Source: Chamaecrista fasciculata (taxonomy: Eukaryota; Streptophyta; Magnoliopsida; Fabales; Fabaceae). From it: a DNA stretch of 64,000 nt. The notes under the pieces are model-generated. The model was not told the origin of the DNA. It was given only the letters and a program-made list of their open reading frames with translations, and ran no database searches. The first letter of the stretch is position 1. Each line of letters starts with the position of its first letter. Location of the stretch: NCBI GenBank assembly GCA_003254925.1, contig QANZ01046766.1:67761-131760 (forward strand), read 5' to 3'. Below, in pieces: positions 48,712 through 60,334 of this stretch. Position numbers and translations under genes: made by a program.

Positions 48712-50740
48712 TTTAGGATTTTAGGTGAGTGTCATTAGGAGTTAGGATAGGTGTTGGGAAGTGGGTGATGAATGAAAGTCTTGTTTTAGCTATTTGTATA
48801 GAATTGGACCTTCGGGTCACTTGAGAATCAAATTCTAGGTGGTTTGACTTAATCCTTGTTCTTATGTATATAGATTTGCCGACATCTGTTGTTGATCAAA
48901 AGTTAAAGGGTGTTGTTTTCCATTCTCCTGGTAGAGTTGAGTGGCTATCTTATCCCAGCCCCGCTTGAGGGATGTTTGTCTATTGATGATGTTGTATGCC
49001 ACACTAATTTACTACTCATTCATATTTCCTTGACAGATTTCTAATGTTCAAAGGTGCTTGTGTTTGAATATAAACTCCATGGAAAACTGAACTACATTGA
49101 GAAACTGTGTTGATGATAATAATTTGGTTCTGGTTGCTAATTGTCTGTTCATTTATGATGTGTATGGATCCTCAATTAAATGTTTATTTCTTTCCTAGTA
49201 TATTGTATGTTCTGAGTTGGCTGAGTTGATTTGTTCTCATGCTGTATCGTGTTGTGTTTGTATGTGTTTTTTTTTTGTGGAAATGACCCTCCTGCATGAG
49301 CAAAACCTCTTGGGGACGGCGATACGTAACGTCCAAGAGGAAAGGAAATGAATATGGAAATGACAAATTCCTGGGCACGGCAATATGTAACACCCAGTGG
49401 ATAAGGACCTAAGTAAATGGATATGAAAGTGAGAAACCCCTAGGGATGGCGATACGTAACGCCCAGGTTGAAATTGGAAATGAGAATGTGAATGCTGGGG
49501 ACGACGATACGTAACGCCCAGCTGAGTTTTGATAAAATTGAGGAACTTGTTTGAAATCCTATTTATTTGTGAATTTAATTTTGCTTGATATTGTCATTAA
49601 TGGTTGGGGTGGCAATTCTGGATTGTCTTTGTATTAATACTTGTTTTATAGGAGAATCTTTAAATATAGTTGCCTTTGGGAAATTTTTACGACTTATCTA
49701 TGTTACCTTCCTTTCTATGAAGATGAATCATTGTCCTAAATCAGTACTTTCAATGAAACCCTTCTCTTTTATTAAAGTGATTCTCATTGCATAACTTGAT
49801 GTTTTCGTTATTAACTCCCTCATAGTGCTAATGCAAACATTACTATAAATTTCATGCCAAGAAAGGGCGTTTTCCTTTTAAAACTTCAATTTCTTAAATT
49901 ATTTACTTTAAAGTGGGTTTCTTACTTGGTCTTAAATCTATTTTAACCTTAATAAAGATTGTTATCGTTCTTTATAATCTTGCTAAACTATGCTATTTTC
50001 TTAAACTTGATCTTTTCTATCATTTTTCTTGAGTTCTGTTACTACAAGTTTAGTTTCCTCTTTTTGCCTCCTTTACAAACAAATGTTTATATATTTATTT
50101 ATTTAGTCCTTGTTTTACTTGAATGTTTTACAGTCCTGCCTCATTACGTTGTTATCTATTGTCAATTAATTGTTTGTGCGTTATAAGCCGTAGTCTGTGT
50201 TGGGTTATTGATGTGGGATGTATATTGACATAGATATGCTTTATCCTTGCTCATGATTGTTAATTTGGTTCGCTACCTCTTACCATACGTGGTGGAGCCC
50301 TACTGTTGGAGATTGTGCCCTAGGGCCAATCATTTTATGTGTATGTTTTGAACATATTGTTTTGATTAATTTATAGATGATAAATTATGTTGTTATCATA
50401 TTATTAGCATGTTTACTATGATAGCGTCCTTGATTAATTATGAGATAATTAATCTAAAACTGTCCCTGGTCGATTATTCTCGTGGGAGCGTGAATGAACC
50501 AAGACCAACATGACCTCGGTGTATAGAGATACATGCACTAGATGCTTTACGAGAGTCATAGTGCAATAAGTAAGGGGTTACAAGTTGTTGGACCGACCCG
50601 GAGAATCCTGCATGGGTTTAGTCATAAGCGAGTCTCTCCTGTACACCTCTCACGATGCCCTTAGACCTGAGGTCTTGACTATTCCGGCGCTGTAGGTGTA
50701 AAACTTTGGCCTAGTCCAACGTTGCGCGTAGCAGGGTAGC

Positions 50741-52801
50741 TGTTGGAGATTGTGCCCTAGGGGCCAATCATTTTATGTGAAATGTTATGAACATTTGATT
50801 TAATTTATAGAGATAAATTATTTTGTTATCATAATTAGCATGTTTTCTATGATAGCGTCCGTGATTAATTATGAGATAACTAATCTAAACCTGTCCTTGG
50901 TCGATTGTTTTCGTGGGAGGGAAAATGAACTAAGACCAGCATGACCTCGGTGCATAGAGATGCATGCACTAGATGCTGGAACGAGAGTCATGGTGCAACT
51001 GTGTAAAGGGTTACAAGTTGCTGGACTGACCCGGAGAGTCGTGCATGGGTTTAGTCATCAGCTTGCTTCTCGTGTACGCCTGTCACGACGCCTTAGACCT
51101 GAGGTCATCATTATTTCGGCGTTGCAGTTGTCAGACTTTGGCCTAGTCTAACGTTGCCCGTAGCAGGGTAGCCATAAGGGCTAGGTACGAGTTTGGTTGA
51201 TTGCCGCGCTGAGGAATGTGGATTGGCCAAAATGGGATTTTGTCCCTCATTAGATGAGAGATATCTAGCTGGCGCCCTCGATGAGTCTGTCCAAGGAAAG
51301 GAGTGGCCACTCAGGAAATTGGGACTTACTCAGGAAATCGAGAAAGTTGTGGTTTGGATTATGGATGACTTTCCTGTGCCTAATCCATGACCAAGATATC
51401 GTGTGACAATAGGGTCTATGACAAGGTGGTACTAAGGTTAAGTCGGTTTTGGTAAAAACGATAACTCACGTGTTTTGGGTAGTCGTGATGGCTTGCTAGA
51501 GTCCGCTCACGACTTGTAGGTCATAGAGATGGCCTGCTGCCAACTTCACGTGAGGCCTGCTGGGTCACACATGAGCAGGATCAGGACACCGTTTATAGGG
51601 ACACGAATTAGGGTTAATTCGTGGGTCACTCCGGTGGCACAATTTAAGACACAGCAAAATGTCTGGGACATTAAGTCTTGTCTTAAATAATCTACAGTTG
51701 TGATATATTTAAATTTGTGGGACAATTTTAAATATGATAATTGTTAAATGATTAATAGGGATTAATTATTTAGAATTATAATATTAGGGAAAAATAAATC
51801 ACATAAGATTCCTAATAGTTAGGAGATTATTGATTTATAAAATTCCCCAATATTATTTGAGGGTGGCGCCTCATTTTTGGTTTTTAGATTAATAAAATTG
51901 TTTTATTAATTTAAATAATGAGTTTGAATTCAAAAGATTTGATGGAGATATCAAAAGATTTGAATCAAATATATTGGGTGATATCTCAACTCAGAATCTT
52001 TGGAAAACCTTGACTTCCTAATTGTTAGGAATGTTTTTGATTTATAAAATTCCAAGATAAATGGGGAGGAGATGGCGCATTGCTCTGTGGGTCCCATGGA
52101 AGATTTGATCTTCCAAATTTGATTCTCAGAGATTGCATTTTGAATTTAAATTGAAATATTAAGGTAATATTTTAATTAGAAATTCAAGTCCTATAATTAT
52201 AATATTATTGGAATATCATGATTTAGGATTATTAAAATCACCAAAAATATTATATTTAAAAGGGGGAGCAAGTCGACTTGCCCTAACCCTAGCTCACTTT
52301 GTGATTTTGTCTTCCTCCTTGTAGAGAGAGAGAAAAATCTCACTTTAGTCTTAGAGAGAGGAAAAATCGATTTTGCCCAAGGTGTTGGGAAAATTCGAAT
52401 TCCACCATTAAAACTAGGGTTTTGTGAGAGAAGAAAAACAAGAAGGAGTTCTTGTGGGGTTTTCTTCTTTGCGCCACTTTTGCTATTGGATTCGAGAAGG
52501 AGTTCTTGAATTCAAACACTGTAGAACGAGTGCCTGGTTCTTTCGGAGAAAAGAACGGAAGGCTAGCACCTTGGTGCCCGGAAAACTGTTCGTGTGGATC
52601 ACCGCAGAGGGAGAACGCTGTGAGTGGACTCCTAGCACGCTCCTTGTACAACCAACCGATTGAAACTCGTGAGGTATACCACTATCTTAATAGGTTTTAA
52701 ATTCAACTAGCGGATCCGTTCGGGAATTTTAGGACTTGGCGCGTTTAAATTTTAAGTTTTATATTTGCTTCCGCTGCGTTAGGCGCCTAGAATTCCCAAC
52801 A
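50741..52801 (+). repeat. Complete copia LTR with primer-binding site (D2, 2061 bp)
   Basis: Starts tgttggagattgtgcccta and ends ggcgcctagaattcccaaca. The primer-binding site tggtatcaaagcca follows at 52803-52816 after a one-base spacer, so this is a 5' LTR. It contains the U3 inverted repeat near 51546-51580 and the U5 block ctgttcgtgtggatcacc near 52586. It closely resembles the LTRs of element A. Confidence 0.9.
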
Positions 52802-53076
52802 GTGGTATCAAAGCCACGCTAGTCCTTGGATTTAAAACTGTTTATGTGTACATATGATGTATGGTATGTGTGTTTACCGCTTTCAATCACAGTTTTTGGT
52901 TTTACGAAAAATCCACCGAACATTTTTCCTAAAAATTCAATCTACAGAAAAAGGTGCAAATTATATGTATATGATACATATGGAATAGATAGGATCGATT
53001 GGAAAATTTTTCTTGAGTTTTAAGGCCAAAATCAAAAATCCCTATATAATTATAATTAAAAGTGTTTTAATTATAA

Positions 53077-53832
53077 TATTAAAGTAATATTTTAATTATA
53101 AAATAATTCCTCATGACTCATTCCATCCAATGGGATTTGAGCAATCAAGATTGGATTTCAAGATTTGATCTTGAGGTGTGAATTTCAAATTGCCTTTTGA
53201 ATTATAATATTAATGAAATATTATAAATCAAGATTCCCTGAATTATATTAATTATAGAATTAAGATATTCAAGATTTTAGGGATTCACTAATTGGATTAT
53301 GATTCCCTAAATCTTAGGAATGAGGAAATTATAAATAGCCACATACATAAGCATAGGCGCCTAGCACGATAACACAAGTGAGTTAGCATTTTTGAGAGTC
53401 AAAAATTCGCCAACCCTAGTTTTAAGAGAGAGAGAGTCAATTTTCTTCTTAGAGAGAGAAAGTTTGACCTACATCATATAATTCTAGGATCTTCGTGTGT
53501 GATTGCGCCAATCAATCTTGAGGATCAAGAACCGTTCTTGATCATTCAAGAACCGTAGATAAAGTTCCCGTATTCACTTGGGAAGAAGTGAAGGAGGCTA
53601 GCACCTGGGCATATGCCAAACTGCTCGTGTGGATCACCGGTAGAGGAAGGACACTTGGAGTGGACTTCTCAGATTCGCGAACACAACAAGTCACCGATTG
53701 AAATATAGGTAAACATCTTTACTTTTCTGGTATAAATATAATTAGTGGATCCTGGAAGAAATCACAGAGTTAGCATATTTAAAGGTTTTTTTTTTAATTT
53801 TTCCACTGCGCTCGCTCTGTGATTTCCCCACA
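53077..53832 (+). repeat. Element-B-type LTR, 3' part (D3)
   Basis: Begins in AT-rich U3 sequence shared with L2 (ctcatgactcattccatcc near 53110). It has a TATA-like box attataaatagcc near 53328, the U5 block ctgctcgtgtggatcacc near 53622 and the terminus tgtgatttccccaca. It supplies the right end of composite D. Confidence 0.75.
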
Positions 53833-53877
53833 GCCTACACCACGACTGGCATGGGTTAGCCGCTCCTGAGTTCGACT

Positions 53878-55648
53878 TGTTAGAGATTATGGAGAAAAAC
53901 GCTGTGGAAAAGGTAAAATTAAAATTTTTACAAAACTTATAATCTCCTCCAAAGGATCCACTACTTGTGTTTATACTAGAGGGAAAAGGACATTTACCTA
54001 AATTCAAATGGTTTCTTTGAAAAACGCGATTCCAAGAAGTCCACAGACTCGTGTCCTTCCTCTGCCGGTGATCCACACAAACAGTTTGGCCGATACTCAG
54101 GTACTAGCCTCCAATCTCTTCTCCAAGAGATGCTGGGAACTGATCTACAATCTTGAAATTTCAAGAACACTTCTTGAAATATTCAAGAATCAAAGTGGCG
54201 CACCAAGAAACAATTTCTTGGCCACACTACTCTAGGCTTGGCGCCTCTCACTCTTTCTCTCACACCCAAGTCGACTTTTGCCTAAACTTTAGGGTTAGGT
54301 CGAACTTTTCTTCCTTCTATCTTCTCTCTTGGTTTAGGCGACTTAGGGTGGTACTTATAGAGTCTCACTCTTGAAAATAGGGAATTACTAATCTAATTAG
54401 GGAATCCCCAAATCTTGATTATAATATTACATTAATATCATAATACAAGATTAAAAGGCAATCTCAATTTAAATTTCAAGATCATATCTTGAAATCCAAA
54501 TCTTGAAAGCACACTTCCCATTGGTTGGAGTGAGTCAAGAGGATTTGAATTCTTAATTAAAATATTACACTAATATCTTAATTTAAATTCAAAATGCAAG
54601 ATCAAATCTTGCATTTGAATCTTGAAGAATGCGCCACCCTCCTTGTTATCTTCTAGGAATTTAATAAATAAGTAAACAATCCTAACTCTTAGGAAGTTAT
54701 AATCTTATTAATATCCTTAACAAATTGAATTAAAATATTACCCTAATATCTTAATTCAAATTCAAATCTTGAATTCAAATTTAAATATTGAATTCAAATT
54801 AACAAAATCATATTTCTTTAATTAATTCAAGAGTGAGGTGCCACCCTCCTCTTGTTATCTTTCAATATTAGAGAATTTAATAAATCAATAATCCCCTAAC
54901 TCTTAGGAGACTTAGTCAATTGATTATTCCCTAATATTTTAAACAAGAATTCAATTGTAAATAGATTAATCAAATTAACTATTTAACAATTAATATATTT
55001 AAACTTGTCTAATAAATTTAAATATTACAAATGTAGATTTTATTTAAGACAAGACTTCATGTCCTAAGACATTCAACTATGTCTTAAATTGTGTCACTAA
55101 AGTGACTCACGAATTAAACCCTAGTTCGTGTCCCATTATAGTATCTTGATCCTGCTCATGTGTGACCCAGCAGGCCTCACGTGAAATTGGTAGCAAGCCA
55201 TCTCTATGACTCACAAGTCGAGACCGGACTCTAGCAAGCCATCACGACTACCCAAAACACGTGAGTTATCGTTTTAATATTAACGACTTAACCTTAGTAC
55301 CACCTTGTCATAATCCCTATTGTCACACGATATTTTGGTCATGGATAAGGCATGGGAAAGTCATCCTTGTAATCCAAACCATAACTTTCTCGATTCCTTG
55401 AGTTAGTCCCATTACCTTGTGTGGCCACACAATCCTTGGACAAACTCATCGAGGGGCCCAGTCAAATATCTCTCAACTTAATGAGGGACAAAATTCCTTA
55501 TTGGTCAACCACATTCCTCAGCACGGCAAACAACTAAACCCGCACCTAGCCTGTATGGCTACCCTGTTACGGGCAACGTTGGACTAGGTCAAAGTTCAGC
55601 ATCTACAACGCCGGAATAATGAAGACCTCAGGTCTAAGGGCATCGTGA
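53878..55648 (-). repeat. 3' LTR of element B, missing the first part of U3
   Basis: In plus coordinates it starts tgttagagattatggag. It contains the U5 block near 54060-54108, a minus-strand TATA-like box (about 54350-54360), the cctgct…agcagg inverted repeat near 55152 and the ggtctaagggcatcgtgac stretch. At 55648 it joins RT coding sequence, so a deletion runs from the RNase H region into U3. Confidence 0.85.
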
Positions 55649-57750
55649 CTTGTTGGAACCGGCTCGTCATACTCAGGGCAAACGATACATCTGGTCGATT
55701 ACACAACATGGCATACATGATGGATCCTATTGTTGAAGCATAAGGGATGCCACTCATGCGCCCTTGCTCATCAAGTGTCTTGGGACATTGATTCTTGCTC
55801 AGGCCTAAACCATGATTCATCGGTATGAATCCCTTCTTGGAATCCTACATACTGAACCGTTTCAGTACCTTATCCAAGTATGTACTCTGACTTAATCCAG
55901 GAAGCATTCGAGATCTATCTCTATAGATCTTGATGCCTAGAATGTAAGCAGCTTCTCCTAAGTCCTTCATTGAGAATGATTTTTCCAACCAAGATTTCAC
56001 AATCTCCAAGGTAGAAACATCATTTCCAAGGAGCAATATGTCATCGACATAAAGCACCAAGAACACAATCGTGCTCCCACTAACCTTCTTGTAAACACAA
56101 GGCTCATCAGGGTTTAGCAAGAAGCCAAACTCTTTGACTACCTTATCAAAACGATGATTCCAACTCTGGGATACTTGCTTCAATCCATAATTGGATTTCT
56201 GAAGTTTTCACACTTTTTCTAGTTCCTCTGGACATACAAACCCCTCAGGTTGTGTCATGTACACATCTTCGGGCAGCCTTCCATTAAGGAATGCTGTTTT
56301 GACATCCATTTGCCATATCTCATAGTCATAATATGAGGCTATGGTAAGGAGGATCCTAATGGACTTGGCCATTGCAACTGGGGAAAACATTTCATCATAG
56401 TCAATACCATGACGTTGAGTGAACCCCTTTGCAACTAGCCTGGCCTTAAAGACATTAACGCTGCCATCCATGTCGGTTTTCTCTTTGAAAACCCACTTGC
56501 ACCCTACGGCTTTTACACCTTCAGGTGGATCGACTAAGGTCCATACCTTATTGTCGTACATGGATTGCATCTCTGCCTTCATGGCTTCAACCCATTTTTC
56601 AGTGTTGGGACACACAATAGCTTCTTGATAGGTGGTAGGCTCACCACGCTCCATGAGCAACACATCCTTGTTCTCAGTCATCAAAAATCCATATCTTTGA
56701 GGTTGAGAACGTGTTCTATCAGACCTCCTTCATGGTCCTTGTGCTACTAGAGGAGCTTCCACAATGTCTTGTGGCTCTTCTCTAGTTTCAAGATCTATCT
56801 TACTCCCACTGGTTCTTTTGGAGACAAAATCATTTTCTAAAAAGAATCTGTTTCGGACTACAAACACTTGGTTGTCAGATGGGTAGTAGACATAATACCC
56901 CCTTGTTTCCTTGGGGTATCCCACAAACAAACACTTTAGAGATTTGGGAGACAGTTTATCGTTAGGATGTTGCTTAACATAAACTTCACATCCCCAATAC
57001 TTGAGGTAAGACAACTGTGCCTCTTCTCAGTCCATATCTCATATGGTGTCTTTTCAACTGCCTTAGACGGAACACGGTTAAGTGTGAACGCAACAGTTTC
57101 TAGAGCATGCCCCTAGAAGGATGCCAGAAGATCAGCCTGACTCATCATAGATCGGACCATATCTAATAAAGTCTGATTCCTCCTCTCAGAAACACCATTC
57201 CACTGTGGAGTTCCAAGAGGGGTAAGTTGTGAGACTATCCGACAACTTCTAAGATGATCAATAAACTCTTGGCTCAAATACTCACCTCCTCGATCGGATC
57301 GAAGGACTTTGATTTTCTTGCCAAGTTGGTTCTCTACTTCACTTTGAAATCTTTTGAACATTTCAAAAGACTCTAACTTGTGCTTCATTAGGTAGACATA
57401 GCCATACCTACTGAAGTCATCAGTGAACGTTATGAAGTATGAGTAACCACCCCTAGCTTGAGTACTCATGGGTCCACATACATCACTATGTATGATTCCC
57501 AATAAGTCAGGTGCTCTCTCACTGTTGCTAGTGAAGGGCGCCTTTGTCATTTTACCAAGTAAACAAGATTGGCAAGCATCATATGATTCAAAATCAAATG
57601 AGCTTAGAAGTCCATCTTTATGGAGCTTCTCTAGGCGTTTCTCATTTATATGGCCTAAACGACAATGCCAAAGGTACGTAGGATTTGATTCGGTAATCTT
57701 GATCCTTTTGGTGTCAACGTTATAGATATTGTTATCGTGTTGTTGTTCTA
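55649..57750 (-). pseudogene. Copia integrase-reverse transcriptase of element B, broken
   Basis: Integrase: IIHSDVCGPMS, FTDDFSRYGY and LRSDRGGEYLSQE, with the DDE residues present, then WNGVSERRNQTLLDM; stopped by TAG near 57113. Linker: SLKCLFVGYPKETRGYYVYY. RT: KWVFKEKTDMDGSV, MDVKTAFLNGRLPEDVYM (catalytic Asp), a stop near 56208, then LYVDDILLLGND with the YVDD box, SFSMKDLGEAAYILGIKI, a stop near 55845, and GSIMYAMLCNRPDVSFAL. RNase H is deleted. At the other end a deletion near 57750-57775 joins gag (NSLPRSYD) to the pre-integrase region (NIYNVDTKRIK), removing zinc knuckle and protease. The junction lies at a short repeat (taactggtcataac / aactagtcataac). Confidence 0.9.
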
Positions 57751-57765
57751 ACTGGTCATAACAAA

Positions 57766-58094
57766 CTAGTCATAACTTCTAGGCAGCGAGTTTAGGATCA
57801 AATCTGTCGCAAGCTCTGAAGTAATGGGAAATCTCAGCCTACTAAGGTGATCTATGTACCCCTTCATGTTCAAGACATGGGTACTAACGGATGCACCTTC
57901 AGCCATCTTGCAAGAGTGTAGAGCCTTAGTGGTCTCAAACCTCTCTTGCCTAGCCTGCTGCTGGAACATTTGCTTGAGATGTGTGACCATCTCAAAAGCC
58001 ATCAACATTTCCATGTTCTTTTGCAACTCTGGAACCATTGTGGCTAGCATCAGGCAAGCAACGTCCACAGAGTCATTGAAGTGCTTCTCATAAG
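57766..58094 (-). pseudogene. Copia gag, middle part (element B)
   Basis: Reads CLMLATMVPELQKNMEMLMA, HLKQMFQQQARQERFETTKA, CKMAEGASVSTHVLNM and DLILNSLPRSYD, the UBN2 gag region. It continues the gag start at 60145-60334 after removal of the solo LTR; one copy of the ATAAG duplication belongs to the original codons. C-terminal gag with the zinc knuckle is deleted. Confidence 0.88.
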
Positions 58095-60139
58095 TGTTGG
58101 AGATTGTACCCTAGGGCCAATCATTTTATTTGATAAATATGTTGTGAACATATTATTAATTTATGGAAGATAAATTAATGTGTTGTCATATCATTCGCAT
58201 GTTTACTATGATAACGTCCATGATTAATTATGAGATAATTAATCTAAAATTGTCCCTGGTCGATTATTTTTGTGGGAGCAAAAATGAACTAAGACCAGCA
58301 TGACCTCGGTGCATGAGATGCACGCACTAGATGCTGGGACGAGAGTCATGGTGCAATTACGTAAGGTGGTTACGAATTGCTGGACTGACCCGGAGAGTCC
58401 TGCATGGGTTTAGTCATCAGCTAGTCTCTCCTAGTACGCCTGTAGCGATGCCTTTGACCTGAGGTCAATGACTATTCCAGCGTTGCAGTTGTCAGTCTTT
58501 GGCTTAGTCTAACGCTGCCCGTAACAGGGTAGTTATACGGGCTGAGTACGGGGCTGGTTGATTGCTTTGCAGTGGAATGTGGATTGGCCAAAATGGGATT
58601 TTGTCCCTCATTAAGATGAGAGATATCTAACTGGCGCCCTCGATGAGTCTGTCCAGGAAAATGCGTGGCCACGCTGGGATTTGGGACTTACTCAAGGAAT
58701 CGAGAAAGTTGAGGTTTGGATTATGGATGACATACCTGTGCCTAGTCCATGACCAAGATATCGTAGGACAAACGGATCACGTACACGGAGGTACTGAGGT
58801 TAAGTCGTTCTTCCGGTTACCGAACGATAACTCACGGATTTTGGGTAGTTGTGATGGCTTGCTAGAGTCCGCTCACAACTTGTAGGTCATGGGGATGCCC
58901 TACTGCCAACTTCACGTGGGGCCTGCTGGGTCACACACGAGCAGGATCTGATCACCATTCGAGTGGGACACGAATTAGGGTTAATTCGTGGGTCACGCGA
59001 GTGACACGATTTAAGACACAGAGGAAATGTCTGGGACATTAGGTCTGGTCTTAATTAATCTACAGATGACATATTTAGATTTGTGGGACAAATTTAAATA
59101 TTAATAATTGAATATAATTAATGAGATTAATTATAGGCAATTTAAATATTAGGAAAATAATTCTGGATAATGTTCCTAAGAGTTAGGAAATTATTGAATT
59201 ATAAAATTCCTAATAATTAAATAGGAGGGTGGCGCCTCATTGGGATAATTTTGGGTTAAATAAAATTGTTTTATTTAATTCAATTATTGTTTGAAATTCA
59301 AATGGAGATTTGAAATTCAAAAGATTTGGTGAAGATCTTTTAATATCTTTGGTGAATCAAAAATTAGAGGTTTTGGATTAATTAAATTCCAAGGATAATT
59401 AAGGGGGTATTAGGCGCATGAAGGTGGGTCCCATTGGGAGATTTGATCTCTCAATTTGATTCTCCAAGATTGCATCTTGAGTTTAAATTATAATATTAAG
59501 GTAATATTATAATTATAAATTCAAGGCCTAAAATAATTATATTATCAAATATCTTTATTTTAGGAATTTTAAAATCACCAATTTTCTTCCCTATTTAAGG
59601 GGGCAAGTCGACTTGCCCCATACATTTTTAGTGAAACCCTAGTTTTGATTTTCCTCCTAAGAGTTAGAGAGAGAAAATATTCCTTTGCACACACATAGAG
59701 AAAATCGACTTTCTCTAAGAGTTAGAGGAAGATTTCGATTTTGCTCTTATAATTAGGGTTTGAGAGAAGAATAGGCAAGAAGGAGTTCTTGTGGGGGGAT
59801 TCTTCTAGCGCCACCTCCAAAGTCTGAATTATCAAGAAGGAGTTCTTGAAATTCAGAGGTCTGCAGATTGGTCCCAGAAATTCTTTTGAGAAAAGAATTT
59901 GGAGGCTAGCACCTCGGTGGTCAAAGAAACTGTTCGTGTGGATTACTGGCAGAGGGAGGACTCTGGGAGTGGATCCGTGGAACTCGCCCCGTACAACCAT
60001 CGTTTTGAAACTCTGAGGTATAACACTAACCAAAGTTTTAAATTCTACTAGCGGATCCATTCGGGAATCATAGGACCTAGGCGTTTTATTTTAATTTTAT
60101 TTTTGCTTCCGCTGCCTTAGGCGCCTAGGATTCCCAACA
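58095..60139 (+). mobile_element. Solo copia LTR inserted into gag of element B (2045 bp)
   Basis: Flanked by a perfect 5-bp duplication ATAAG (58090-58094 and 60140-60144). It has full termini: tgttggagattgtacccta and ggcgcctaggattcccaaca. It lies opposite to element B. Removing it and one ATAAG restores the gag frame (…APRAQRTSY / EKHFNDSVDV…). It is nearly identical to L1 (4152-5910). It carries the U5 block ctgttcgtgtggattactgg near 59930 and the U3 inverted repeat near 58922. Formed by recombination between the two LTRs of a complete element. Confidence 0.95.
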
Positions 60140-60144
60140 ATAAG

Positions 60145-60334
60145 AAGTTCTTTGAGCTCTTGGAGCGTCGTTGACAGACTCTTCGGGGGGAGGGTTTTCT
60201 AGGACATAAAGCTTCCTTTCTTGGGTGAGAACAATTCTCAAATTACGAAACCAATCAAGGAAGTTCGTCCCATTTAACTTATCCTTCTCATGGATAGATC
60301 GCAGTGATAACGCTGAACTTATATTGTTTGCCAT
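60145..60334 (-). pseudogene. Copia gag N-terminus (element B)
   Basis: ATG at 60334-60332, then MANNISSALSLRSIHEKDKL, GTNFLDWFRNLRIVLTQERK and LYVLENPPPEE, the standard start of this gag family. It is open up to the solo LTR insertion. It gives the intact version of the start codon region that is damaged in element C. Confidence 0.88.

Larger units (their letters stand above)
50304..53833 (+). mobile_element. Copia composite D: nested LTRs with target duplication CCTAC
   Basis: CCTAC lies at 50299-50303 and 53834-53838, with one extra G (53833) after the right LTR end. It splits X2 at a point where X1 is continuous (gtggagcc…tacaccacg). Contents: the first 437 bp of one LTR (50304-50740), a complete second LTR (50741-52801) with primer-binding site and about 260 bp of leader, then the U3-R-U5 end of an element-B-type LTR (about 53077-53832). 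No coding sequence remains. This fits a B-type element at this site that received a second copia and then lost its interior by deletion through AT-rich DNA. Confidence 0.75.
39878..53877 (+). repeat. Gypsy-type LTR, copy X2 (plus orientation), split by copia insertions
   Basis: Segments 39878-41247, 48717-50303 and 53834-53877 join to give the reverse complement of X1. It lacks about the first 115 bp of the LTR, lost at the junction with Y4, and everything after ctgagttcgact. Element A (TTTAG) separates the first two segments and composite D (CCTAC) the second and third; element B cuts the right end. X2 and X1 stay nearly identical over long runs and form an inverted pair flanking the Y array. 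The inverted hairpin array lies at about 49306-49521. Confidence 0.6.

Noticed and set aside
42642-51390. Recurrent short ORFs of about 63-65 codons (starting MVDCRAEE… and MHALDAGT…) found in several places
   Set aside because: They lie inside U3 of copia LTRs (42642, 42881, 48063, 48302, 50960, 51193) and recur because the LTRs are recent copies. There is no start context, no sign of selection on codons and no known protein.
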